From Drosophila persimilis (Eukaryota; Arthropoda; Insecta; Diptera; Drosophilidae), in assembly GCF_003286085.1 (NCBI RefSeq), contig NW_020825294.1, forward strand, positions 7,502,001 to 7,566,000: DNA of 64,000 bases, given 5' to 3'. Positions 11,887-24,740 of the stretch are shown here, piece after piece; the stretch's first letter is position 1; each line of letters opens with the position of its first letter. The notes under the pieces were generated by a model. It was not told the DNA's origin. It made no database searches and saw only the letters and a list, made by a program, of their open reading frames with translations. A program made the translations under genes and the position numbers.

Positions 11887-14800
11887 AATAAACATGTCAT
11901 GCTTAAATATAGGTATTTATACAAATATTCCAGACTGCTGATTTGTCTGAAACATTTTTAAAAGACATTTCCCAGAAGGAACCAACCCACAGAAAAAATA
12001 CAATATTTTTAAAATTTCAAAATGAAACATTTTCTTATCGCTTTCATTTTGTTGTTTCTATGGTTCGCAATGCCAGACATCGTGGAGATGGTCTTACCAT
12101 CGTGCAAATGATAATAAATAAGTGCGAAGAGAACTCTGTTTATGAATGGTATATAAATATGAATGAGCTCCTGCATCCAGCATGTCGTATCTAGTTTTCC
12201 CCTAAACCGATACGATTCGATTCATTGCATTGGCAAACAAATTTTACTGCCACACTTTGTGACACAATAATTTGTATTTGTTTTGGGGCGCATTAACAAG
12301 AAACTGTGTTAAATGTGCCAATGCTTCTGCAATGATGTTTATGGAAATTTTGTAAATTCGGATTATTTAAGTGGATTTTAAATATAATTCTCTCATGGTT
12401 ATTGTTCTATGAAGTTGCTATTAAGATGCCTTTTAATTTTGTTTTAATACATGCCTACTTTCTAAGCTTATAATGTTATAGATATGGAAAACTAATTGCT
12501 TTGTGCGATATATCGTACTATAAATTAAACTGATTCAATGATTTTTGCCTTCAATCATCCTAATTTAGTCTATACAAATCGTTCCTGATTCACTGCCACT
12601 GTCAGTCACTCAAAGTTGGCGGACCTGTCACTCTGCTAAGCGGTATACATTTTTAAAGGCTTCTCATCAGGAGACACCTGTATTTGGAAGGACAGCTGAA
12701 AGCAGGAGATGAGCTCTTCGCCGCAGCATTGTCAGCAGAGAATCAACATTTATATTAATAAATTACGTATACGCGAAGTGAGACACTGCAAAATGAAATT
12801 GAAATTGCATCAACTTTATTTAATTTGCCAGCACCGCCAGCTGGCAATGCCAAGATATAAAATTGTGGCTGTACACCTTTGCGTCCATATGGGGGGACTT
12901 ATACCCATATTCTCCGACTGCCAGGCTTTTCTCATGGAGTGAGACTTGGGCCATATGACGAACGGTGTGCGAGTACGAGTACGAGTATGCGGTGGGAGAC
13001 AGGAGGCACGTGGCGCCTGCACCCTGTCAAGTGGCACTTATTAAAACGTCAATTACTCATTCACATATTGTTTGCCCGTCTCGAGAGTGTTCTGCAGCCT
13101 CCTGCTCTAGCCAGCGCGTGCCCCAGAGGTTGACAATGGGAGCGCGTGTGTAAAAAGACGTCAACAGGTTTGCTAATTGCGTGAGCATAAACAGCGCTAA
13201 TTGGCCGGCTTCCAGGCGAGTGACGATAGCTCCCTAATTGCCCCACATTCAACAGTTATCTCAATCCAAGTTGTTTTTGTCAACTGCTCAATGGTTCTCC
13301 CACCCAAAAAAAACGAGAGCTTTCAAAGTGAAAAACTCACCACAAAAGGCATTTCCTGAATACATGGGAACTGCAATCGTCCGACCAGTGTCCTCCAGCA
13401 ACGAGGCTACAAATAGTAGCCATGACAGAAGCCCACTTTGCTGGCGATGCAAATATTCCATCGCGCACATCCACAGACATCGACAGTTGGTAGAAACGAA
13501 TACAAAACCAATATCAGTCCGAATTCAAGGAGAAAGGACACGCGTTTGAAAACGAGTTGGCACTTTTGTTTTTTACTGATCCCAACAATGTTCAAATCGA
13601 ATTCAGCGATGTGTTTCGCACTTGCTTAGTTTTCTGCGGCCTCTCCATTTGGTGCTGGCTGTAGGCGGGTTTGTGTCGTGGGCACTACGCCATTGGACTG
13701 GAAGGAAAATTCAACAAAAATACAGAGACTTGTTAGCTGAATAGAAAAGAAGAACAGGAAGTCGCATAGTACAAACAGATTTGGAAATCAAGTATTTAAA
13801 TACAATATGGGTATACTTCATCTACCACTCCATCCTGAAGTACTAATAAAATTGGCTATTTGTACTACCTCCAAGAATCACTCTTCATCGCTTCTGCACT
13901 TGCATGCAGTGCAAAGCTCCCTACACATTCCCACAGACCATGCATCGAAGGCAAAACAATCGTTAATCAAAAGTAATTAGAACAGCGAAATGGAGGCACA
14001 AAATGTTGACAGTAAAGCCAAGAAAATATACCTAGAGCAGACGACAGATAGCAGACGGAAGCACTCACAAACTCAACCATTAATTAAGGAACAACAGCAA
14101 GTAAAACGATACAGAGCAAGAACAACCATAGCTGCATCTCAAAAAACGAAAAAAATTGACAAGAGACCAACTAATTGAGAATTCTGACCAAAATGCGAAT
14201 GAGGTCACATGGTGACCCTGCCACAGACCCAGTGCTAAGGGACAGCATTGCTCCCACACAAAGACCTGGGTGGCAGGACTAGATTGGGAGTGGGTCTATG
14301 TGGAACAGTTGTTTTTGTGCTCCAAATCGTTTAGTTTTAATTAAATTTTCAAAATTTCGCAATGTAATTTGTGGGCTCTTGTGCCGTGACAATTTGTTTT
14401 TGTTTAGCTGTGGACACATTTTCAAATGTCTCTTCTAATTTGGATGATAGCCAAGCAATTATCCAGCATTTTACGGCGGATTATTTGCCACAAATTAATT
14501 TTGATTTGGCACTGAAATTGTGTACGGAGTGTGTGGTAATCTATCTTTTTGTCTTTTGTTTATATATTATGGTACATTTCAGGAGTGCAGAATGAACTTT
14601 GAATACAACAAAATATGATGAATTATATTATCAATGCATCCATGTCTTGTTGTAATGAATTGTTTAAACATTTATGACCCAACAAAATGTCAAATTCAGA
14701 CGTAAAATCAATTTCATTTAATTTCTAGAACCCATTCTCCAAAGATAGAATCTCCTCAGGCCATCAGCGAACAAGGAGCGCCGAAATCTGTTCTTGAGAA

Positions 14801-15255
14801 AGTAACTAAAAAAAATGTACATACATATATCTGAAGGCAACATTTTTCAGAATACTTATTCATATATTTTGGAAAAATGTTCTCATGAAACACCAAAGTG
14901 CACTTACGGAGAGAGGCTTGTGGCAATATTAATTACATATTTACAGTCACATGGATAATTCCACGAGCATCCAGAAGCCACTAGAATGGGCGTGAATCAG
15001 GATCCAACAGCCCTCTGCATTGTAGATTGTCATGGCAATGAAGCCAAAGAGAGAAGTGCATGAATGCCAATGATTCATGGACATTTACAATTTTGATTGG
15101 ACCCTGGGATGGGTATATGGCAATTTCTTTATTTGATCCGTTGGTTGGAGGCCTGATTTATTCTGGTTTTTTCCTTCATTTTGCTTGCCTCTGTAGCGCA
15201 ATTTATATGAATCTGTCGATAGCTCATTGCTAGGGAAGCAAATATTTAAAAAAAA
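11887..15255. other. Noncoding stretch, no gene recognised
   Basis: Nothing here has a recognised domain. The frames at 11943-12194, 13238-13549 and 13990-14178 are short, have no homology I recognise and no splice support. The stretch ends in an A-run that borders the DINE-1 copy at 15256. Confidence 0.6.
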
Positions 15256-16379
15256 AACGAGGCGGAACGTTGTGAGTTGCTGCGGACACCGCAACTCTAA
15301 GGTTATACCCGATACTAAGTCAGTATGGCTCTCCTCCGGCAGACGCCGCTAATATTTAACGACACGACAAAGAGTGCGTGCGAGAGAGACAGAAAATCAG
15401 TCTGAGCGTGACGTCGGGCGCTGCGTAGCCACTGCAAATTGATTTGTTCCTTTTGGCTATAAAAATGATCTGATCTGATCCAGATTCAGCAATCTAATAG
15501 ATATGGTCATTATCTATGATTCTGCGTTTTTAGTTTTCTCAAATCTGCAATATTGTGGATGCAACAGATTTTCGTCCTTTGTGGGGGCGGATGGGGGTGG
15601 GGCGAAATTCTGAGATATACGTTTTATAGTGACATCTTAAAGGAGTGTGTGCACCAAATTTGGTTACTCTAGCCTTAATAGTCTCTGAGATTTGTGGTTG
15701 CCTCAGATTTTCGTCCTTTGCGGGGGCGGAAGGGGGTGTGGCGAAATTTGGACAGGAAACGGTCAAGGTCCGATATCACAGGAGTGTGGATACCAAATTT
15801 GGTTGCTCTGGCTTTTATAGGTTCTGAGATCCTTGAACTCATATTTTGCAATTGGCAAAACCGACCATGAAACCTGTGTGTTAGAGTGAGACAGAGCGAG
15901 AAAGAGTGAAATTGTTTTCGTGATTCTGGCTGTAATAATTATACGATCTGGTTCAGATTTTGCACTCTGGAAGATATAGTCATCTTCTACGATTCTGCGT
16001 TTTTAGTTTTCTCGTATCGTCAAAATTGTGGATGCCACAGATTTTCGCCTTTTGTGGGGGCGGAAGTGGGCGGGGCAAAGTTTTGAAATATTTTTGGAGC
16101 AGTGACATATCACAGAAGTCTGGATCCAAAACATCGTTGCTCTAGCTCTTATAGTCTTTGAGCATTAGGCGCTGAAGGGGACGGACAGACGGACAGACGG
16201 ACGGACGGACAGACGGACAGACGGACAGACAGACATGGCTCAATCGACTCGGCTATTGATGCTGATCAAGAATATATATACTTTATGGGGTCGGAAACGA
16301 TTCCTTCTGGACGTTACACACATCCACTTTTACCACAAATCTAATATACCCCAATACTCATTTTGAGTATCGGGTATAA
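15256..16379 (+). mobile_element. DINE-1/Helentron-type non-autonomous element, copy 1
   Basis: A 1.12-kb noncoding element matching two other copies in the window (44603-45710 minus, 58743-59891 plus). It begins AACGAGG and carries a hairpin-forming GAGTTGC...GCAACTC pair in its first 50 bp. A subterminal inverted repeat of 14 bp (TTATACCCGATACT at 15303-15316) matches the reverse complement of its last 14 bp (16366-16379). A GACA/GACG (GTCY) microsatellite lies near the 3' end, followed by a conserved block and a small terminal hairpin (ATACTC...GAGTAT). This layout is that of the DINE-1 family, non-autonomous relatives of Helitrons mobilised by Rep/helicase proteins encoded elsewhere. The small frames inside (for example 15539-15827) are not genes. 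Copy 1 and copy 2 share an internal segment that copy 3 lacks. Confidence 0.85.
16180..16234 (+). repeat. (GACA/GACG)n microsatellite inside DINE-1 copy 1
   Basis: Tandem GACG and GACA tetranucleotides. A GTCY repeat at this position is diagnostic of DINE-1 elements. Repeat number differs among the three copies and is longest in copy 3 (about 59667-59746). Confidence 0.9.
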
Positions 16380-19300
16380 TTAAAAACCATAGCTACGGCT
16401 ATAGCAGAAACAAAAACTTGACTCCTCATCCGTCCACTAACGAATCGAGGATTGTGCCGTGCCAATTGCCATCAAGCATCGTCGTCCTTATGATTTTTGG
16501 ACGGTGTGTTATTATCCGTTAGTAATACGGCTAGCATGACCGCCACCTGTTCTTTTGTAATAAATATTCATTATTCAATGCTAATAAACGAAATGACGCT
16601 GTTCATGCACATTTTGTTTCACCTCTAAATTTCACTTCGTATATAATCCTCTCTTCAGTTCTGATTTTACCAATAAACTCCCAAGAGCGAACACTTACCA
16701 CAGATTTCCATATCACAGAATTAAAAAAAAGTTAAGGAACATATTGTGTGTTTGTTGCTCTTCCTTCGAAGTTCTATTAAGAGGGCTTCTAAGTCTGGCC
16801 CTCTTCTTTTTTATCCGCTTTCTTATATAGTCAATCAGTAGAGCCACTACTAATTAAAAGTATTAAAAAGGCATAATTATTCTCATTCCTGGACACTCAA
16901 TCTAACAATGTTCAAACATTAAATTAAACCCTGAACAAATTCAATATGTATTTAATTAGCATATACATATGTACTCGTAAGCCACCTATTTATTATTTAC
17001 GAATATCAACATGTCCGTGGCATTTAGGCCACGCCCATTAAACTGTCAAGCTTCGCAATAATTTCAAGGGGTATCGATTTCGCTGGAAGGCAAGCGTTTC
17101 CGGTTTTCCTTTGCCTCATTCAGATTTTCCGCTCAATTGCTGATTTAAAAACCAAATGAATTGCAATTGCACTCGACTGAAGGCAGGAGACTGAAACGCT
17201 GTCAGTCTCTCATTATTCGCTCTCTGATATTTTTGTCATGGAGTTTTTTTCGACTGTTGAAAATATTTTCTCCAATCAATTTGCAATCAACAAAGATGGA
17301 GAAATAAAATTTGAGGTTGAAGATTGTGAACCATAATATGCAATATCTAGTTTAGAGATGAGAAAGTGGGCGTAGTGTAAATTGGAAGAATCATATTAAA
17401 TGGATCTGTAATATGTTATATATGTATGTAATACAAGTTATTGAAAAAGAATTTTCGAAATTGAACAGATTTCTGGAATTTATGAAAATATAATGAAAGT
17501 CTCATTTTTTTTTTAAGGAGTATCATACCGATAATATCCTGCGAAAATTATGGATAAATAATAATAACATATATTCCTGAAAATTATATTAGCCAAGGTA
17601 GTAAACATTATTGAAAGACCCAAACGACACTTTTGAAAATTGAAAATTTACAAATTTACAGTTCTTTGAAAATAGAGTTCAAGTCAGAACTGTGTGACCC
17701 CGTCATATTTTCTTTGGGACCTGTGAGCGTCTTTCATCTGTCCTTCATATATTTTTAAGCTCTTTCCATTTGTTATACTAAACGTAAAGAAATAATACAT
17801 CGTAAATATAATGTTTATTCGAATTTGTACTACCTATTTACAAATTCGGTAGCTCTATCAACGGCTGGACTGTTTTACGACTCCTATCAGTGGACACCTT
17901 GCCTAACAAAACCTGGCAGTAATTTCTTGGCGCATTGGCCAAAGCACGGGCGGAGCCACATACTGTGCACCCACACCCATACAAACTCTTACATTCACAG
18001 AGAAGGGAGTCTGCATCAGAGGGTCTATAATAATTCTATAATAAACTGGCCGTACTTACAGCCACATAAATTTCTGGCTATCAACACTCGCACGTGGCTA
18101 TGCGGGAGAGAAAGAGAGACTAAACCTTAGGCACACCACATCTATTTCTATAGGTCTTCCAGGTGTTCACCGCACGACCTGTTTTTCTTAGTTGATGTTC
18201 AAAGAGTGCGCAGTTGGTGAAGTTGCTTTAGGAATTATCGCAGCAGCCAGGGGAAGAATGTTCTTGGATATTTATAACATTTCCATGAATGCTTTTAAAA
18301 AGCCACCTCAGAAAAATATGTATGTAAATCAGCTCAACAAAATGCCAGTATAATATTTTTTGCCAACTATTAAAGCATATTCCAAATCCTTCGCATAAAA
18401 ATGTAACGCATGCCGAATCTGGCGCAGTGAAATGGAGACCGAACTCAGATCCTTTAATACGGCTAAAGGAAAGTAAAGAAAATAGAGTAAAGTCAGAGAA
18501 AGTACAGGCAGGACGATAAAGGACGTTGGCATTGTCTTGCGAAACCTATGTGGGGGTTCATGGTGCACAAAATATCATCCACATCTCATATGGATTCCCC
18601 TGCTGCGTTGGGGCTCGACTATTAGCATATTCCCGCCATGCTGCTGCCACTTAATGGTGCAGAAATGTGGCCCGGAGTGTGGCCAAGATCCCGGCTGCTT
18701 TCAAGCCATTGGTTATGCGGGCTTGTGTCAGATTTTGTACTCCCCTCTGCGATATATACTGCCTACCTTGCATCTATCTACTCCTATTTATTTATTTTTT
18801 CCGGTTTTCAAGAGTTTTAAGTCCATGTCTGCGATTTTCGCTTAACGAATGAACACGAGCATGATCACTAGTGGGAGCATATTGACCATAGTTATATTTA
18901 CCAATTTATTCATGCCAAAAACGTGACCAAAAACTGGAAACTATTGTACAGCAGCCCCATCCCTGTTCCGGAGGGTGCTTTGGATGCTGTCGATTTTGCT
19001 GACATTTCCCATGCAGAGATTTGTTTGCTTCTGGCTTCTGTTTCTGTTTCGTTTTCATTACAATATGAGTATTGAAAGCACCCGCGGTAGTGTGAGATTA
19101 TGCACATAAATTTCCTTCCTTCAAAACACTAACTCATCCAAAAGGGGCAAAAGTCGAACAAAAAAAAACCGAATCACGTTGAGGAACCAAATTCAGAAAC
19201 TTCTGCTGCCTGTCTGTAGATTTCCAATTAATACGCGGCTTAATAACAGGAATTGAATGTGATTAATCAATCATTGGATTCGACTATTCGACAAATTATG

Positions 19301-22300
19301 CGCTAATCAAAGCCAGCACTTTATTGAAAGATTTGTGCTTCGCCCATCATTACGCCTTCTTTCTTTAGTTTTTCTAGATTTTCGAATGCTCAAATTACAA
19401 AGAATTATATTGAATTAAGTTTTCTGCTAATCAGGCGAAATAATTGTTGCGCAATCTCCAACTAAACGCCGGATTCCAATTAAATATGCAAATGAATCAG
19501 GTTTAATTTGTTCTCTTTTTCTCCAATTCCTTATCGAGGACAGCACTTTTCACATTGAAATTTAATTAGCGCTGGGATTTTGGCTTGAGGCGTTGCATAA
19601 ACGCAAAGAAAAGGATTTCCGACAGCTGCTTAAATTCGCAGCCAAGTTTTTCTGGATTTTCTGATAATTATACTTAAGCAAAGCGGAAAAAAAGTGTACC
19701 AATTATGAGTAATTAAATTCCCGTTTAAAGCCTTAAACGGGGAATTCAGGAAAATTTCTAGTTGGATCTGGAAGGAATATACCCACTGCTTGAGGCTGCC
19801 AGCAGTCAGACTTAATCCAAGTTCTAGCCACAAAACGCGTCCTGTTTCTTCCCAACCAGTTGACACACAAGCCCGCACACAGCGAAAGTTTGGTTTGGCC
19901 GCACGAATGGCAAGCTGCCTGGAGATACAATTCCTTTGTATCCGCCACCAACCCAACTTCTGAACACTTATTTGGCAACTCGCTTTAGGTGGGGGGATTT
20001 TTGGAGGGTTTTTGGGGGAACTACTGGAGAAGGTTACCGTGAATTGAATTGAGTTCTGGCAGTGACCACAAGCCGAGGATACAGCAGATGCTTCAAATTA
20101 TTGATCCCATCTAAAGTCTTGGTAGCAAAACTCATTATAATTATACAAATAAACAGAGCGTGCCGTAGCACTCAGGACTGCTGAGCTAAAAGGATTAAGA
20201 CGCTAAGGAAACAAGCTGTGAATCCCGCACAGGCGAGCCGTGTAATAAATGCGGAAACATACGCTCCATCCAGGTGGAGATTCTGCCATCCATGCTATCG
20301 CTTAAAAGTGGCACAGAAGGGTTCACATAGCAGGAGCAGCAGCCGCTGCCAAGTAACGAGTTATGCTGATTTTTGCTTTAAGTTGGAGCCTCATACTCAT
20401 ACTGTACTGCCTGGCACTCATACTCGTCCACCCAGTACCAGGCAGCCTTGATTTATGCAAACAGCCAGCGTGATGTGAAATGTGAGTGAATTAACGCGTC
20501 TGGGAGTAAAAATCTGCTAATGGGAGTGGCAACAGTTAGCAGCCACCCAACAGCCAGCAGGCAGAGCGGCCAGCGGGCCACAGGGCGAAGCAGCAACTTT
20601 TTTCCCATTAATGCTTGTGGCGGCGTCTGGAGTGGCGGAACCACATACGAGTTCCAGTTTTACTATGCATTAGGCGTGGCGTCTGGCGGCACTGGGAATA
20701 ACGGGGCGTATGCGCAACGCTTTGAGTCAGCTGTAAATGAGCCGGAGACTGTCAAAGGGAATCGCCAGGGACAACTCAAATGCAATGTGGAAACAAATTC
20801 AAATTAGTCAAATCATTATAATAAACGAACAGCAATTTGCATGAGTATTTGTTTATAATATTCTATATAACAAGAGTCAAGGCTATAGACGATTGGCTCG
20901 AGAATATAATATCGCATTAGTGTTGGAGGGCATTGCAAATTTTCGCCATCTTGTAGTTCACTTTGAGAGTGCAAGAGGTTAGAAAAGAGCTGCTCTTGGG
21001 ACTCGTTAGTGATTGTAAGTAAATGGTAGCAATAATTTCGATGATAATTTGGAAATTTACTTTAATAGCTCATTGACTTTTTTGATATACAACTCCAGCT
21101 ACCAGCTTGGATAATTTTGTTCGACTACATTTCCTCCTGCCCCTCTCACTTACTCCGAATCCAATAAAGCAATTTTGTATTGTCAATTTAATAAAGCCTT
21201 TTATCAAGTGTACATAACTGGATTATGCCTCTGCCTCCGAGCTGGTGGAATAATTTATTAAAAAAGTTGTACGCTTCGCTCAACCTCAAATTGGATTATT
21301 GTGAGGGAACGTCCAGATAAGGGACTATGAAACCATCCATGGATAGGATATCTATGTGGATTATCTATCAATCAAGCTGCTTAGCGTCTGAAAAGTACCT
21401 TCAGCTGTAAGTCAAACGGAGACAATGACTGGTTAAATTTAGATTGAAGTCGGACGCCACCAGTGTCCATTATCCTCCTCCGACTCCTGTCGCTGGGATG
21501 TCAGTTATGGCAACAATTTTCATCACGTCAACAAGAGAATGTCTTGGCTTTCATCACAGCACAAAGAATAACAAGGCAGTCATAATATTTGCAGACAACT
21601 TGTCTGCAGTTGCAGTGGCACTGGCAGCTGCTGCTCCTTCTTACAACTGAATTGTGGACAATACAATGGAAATGATAAAGAATTCGAAAAACAGTCCTTT
21701 TTCAGTTTGCAAGCATCCAAACTACCATCCTCCTCTGCAGAACAGATCTAATTGGAACGTGCAATTATGTTACCCACTTTGCGGCGCGCCACCGCCACTC
21801 CGGCAATGTTAACTGGCTCCACCAAAAGTGTTAAAGGCCATGGCATGGGCGTAGGCCATCACTGCATTCTGCACTGTGTTTTGCCAAGGCATTGGCTAAA
21901 AGTTGGCCGTTGACGGCAGCGAAAGAGGGTCATGAAACGCCTGAATGCGCAATGGGGAAAATTCAAATACAAACCGCGTTTGAATGAATGCGTCGAGAGG
22001 TGGAGCTTGGTACTGGGATGTGGGAACTAACCGAACAGTTGACAGGGTAAACAAGTGCAATGAGGCACAGAGGAGGCAAAGTGTAGGGGTTGCTGGCTGC
22101 TGCTTTTAGATATGTCCTTGGCCTATGCGCCGTGCCTATTGATAAATGCTTCGACACAAGACTATCCCACTCCCTCCTTCTCACACTCTGTTAGTCTTTT
22201 CCTCTATCCAGTTAATGTGAACTTATGTTCTGTTCATTTAATGTACTTTGGATGCAACTGTGCATGGATGGCGAACTCCGCCATAACGATGAAAGCTTAT

Positions 22301-24686
22301 GATGCGACTATGGACCGTAGCCCCATCAAATTTGATGCCAACGCTGCGGAATAGAAGACACTTCTCATAGACTTCCGATTCACTCCATGACGGTTGCAAT
22401 TGAATTACATGGCCCAAGAATCGATTGGCAAAATGTGGTTGCTTTTACCCATCAAATTTTAGTTTTGCAGCTTCACGAAAACACATTTCGAAAACACATA
22501 ATTTAATGTTGCAGATTCAAAAAAATTGGTGAAATCTAAAATTAAATCATGATAAAAGGATTTCAGTAGTAAATTAAAGACTTTGGGAGCTATAAGACTT
22601 TCTCAATTTGTATATACCACGTTTCTTTAAGTTTATGGATTCGAGAGAGAGTATTTATTGATTTCGGAGCTGGTATGTATGAGACGCAATAATCACTCGG
22701 TTAAAAATCTTCTTATTGCTGAAAATTGAGGTTGTGTAAAGTTGTGCATAGTCATGGATTGTATTTTCCTGCAAACATCCAAAAGAATCAACGGAAAATC
22801 GCTCAACAATAAATAACTCATACGCAGCGTGTGCCAACGGCACTTGAGCAAAATGCGCGAGGCTAATGCAGCCAAGTGGAGCATAAAACATTTGTCTAAG
22901 CCATGACTTTTAGGATAAACCAGCAGAGATTTCGCACAAACAACCCCTCCCTGGGAGTGGTATTTCTACCACAGTTCAGTTGGAAATCCTCTGACACTTT
23001 CATTCCCTGTTGTACCAGGACCCAGCTCCTCAACTCTAGTGCTGGTGCTAGTGCTGCCTTGGCAACTCATGTGTTATGGCATTCTTTTGTCTTGCGACAG
23101 GCCAAATCATACGCTGACACAGCGGGGACACGCTTTTGCATATTTCCCTTTGAGCCGCACCCCATCGGGGGTTGCGTTTTAATAAAGTGAATTCGAATGG
23201 TTTTCTACGGGGCAACCTTTTGTCTGGGTTCTTAAGAGGGTATTCCGTAACGCAACGCTAGGATTTCATTCAAGTACTATCCAAATTGCAATTAATTTAG
23301 GGGGAATAGAAATGTTGGTAAAATGCCACTGTTAGGGATATGGCAAAGACGAGACAACAAATTGCACAACGTGCACTAACAGCAGCAATTGTTGGTCGTA
23401 CTTCAATTTCAGAGTGCGGTTTTGCACCAATAACAAAAAGTGTGCAAACAAAAACCGCAACAAAGTAGAGATAAATGGCTGCAAAATCAAAAGAAACGGA
23501 AAAGCAATACAAAATACCAATGAAAATTGCATAGAAAATTTGATAAAAGTGGGAGCTAAAAGGAAGACGAGAGTAATATTTTATTGGAGGAGGAATGGAC
23601 TTCCTGAATGATCTGTAATCTCTTCGTAATTAGTGCTGTTACGATACATTCTGCGGAACTTAAGTTTGACTTTATCAATGGAATATAAGAACACGATTTG
23701 AATATAAAAGGAATGATCCATTACTGCTTAGAGGTTTGTATTTTGGACATACACTGAGCCTTTTTTACAGTTTGAGGGGTAAATATTATATTACTGCCCA
23801 TCTACCATTTATACATTCGAATGGATAGTCACTGGATGCTGCTGCCACCTTTGAACTGCCTATGGTGTTATGATATACCCAGTTGGAATTTTTCGGACTG
23901 GCACTAAAGTTAGGGGTCCGCACACACATGAGTTGAAAAGTTTTGAGACTTTGCAACGCTGATTCACGGTATTCATTAGCATGCAAATTTGACAATTAAT
24001 CAGATTGACGGTGGCAATCCTTTTTTTTCCCCCCGTGCAAACAGCCGCCGTTGTATAATCCGCACAGATACGCACGTATACGTAAGAATATATGCAAAGT
24101 TCGTCACACACTCCCACAGAGCTACAGGCAGGATGAAATGTTTGTACTTTGATCGGAACCATATTTGGCTGGCACTACCCAGAAGTATCCAATTTTAAGT
24201 ATCTTTTATTGCGGCAGTTTCGAAATAATTCCAGTTAAAGCTAAGTGACACACTTGGAAATAAGAGGCAGTCCAGAGACGTCTATACAAAGTTCACATAA
24301 CCTCGTACTCGAGCGGACACTCAATCTCTCACTGCAGAAATGTGCGCAACTAATAAACTTAAGGAATAATTCCTCAGAGCACCCCATATCAAGCTTGCCG
24401 TACCTTTCCCTTCTACCAATATTTATCTGCCCCAGACAGAACATCAAAGGTGAATCAGGAGGACCCAGAGTAGTGGCTGCAATCAACTGCTGTGACATTA
24501 CCCGGGGTTTGCTCGGAATGGGAAAGGTGAGATGGGCCTGGTATCTCACTCACATATTTACACAGTGTGGCCAAATAGCATCGGCTAGGAGAGGGTAAAT
24601 AAATGTGGCCACAACTGCAATCCAATAAGGCACAAGGGGCAGATGCGGGACAGACTCTGACCGCAGGCCGCTGCTGGCTCCATTCC
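16380..24686. other. Noncoding stretch, no gene recognised
   Basis: About 8.3 kb without a supported gene. Several overlapping frames of 60-117 codons occur (19630-19978, 20218-20807, 22112-22354, 23860-24162, 24241-24598), but they lie on opposing strands and have no domain I recognise. The frame at 20520-20807 is glycine/serine-rich and the most protein-like, but it has no neighbours, no splice sites I trust and no family resemblance. Confidence 0.55.
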
Positions 24687-24740
24687 TCCATCCATCCATC
24701 CATCCATCCATCCATCCATCCATCCATCCATCCATCCATC
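24687..24740. repeat. (TCCA)n microsatellite
   Basis: About 13.5 perfect tetranucleotide units over 54 bp. It creates repetitive MDGW frames on the minus strand, which are artefacts of the repeat. The length suggests it is polymorphic. Confidence 0.95.

Noticed and set aside
15539..16145. Small frames repeated at 44821-45427
   Set aside because: Inside DINE-1 elements, which are noncoding; conserved only because the element is repeated.
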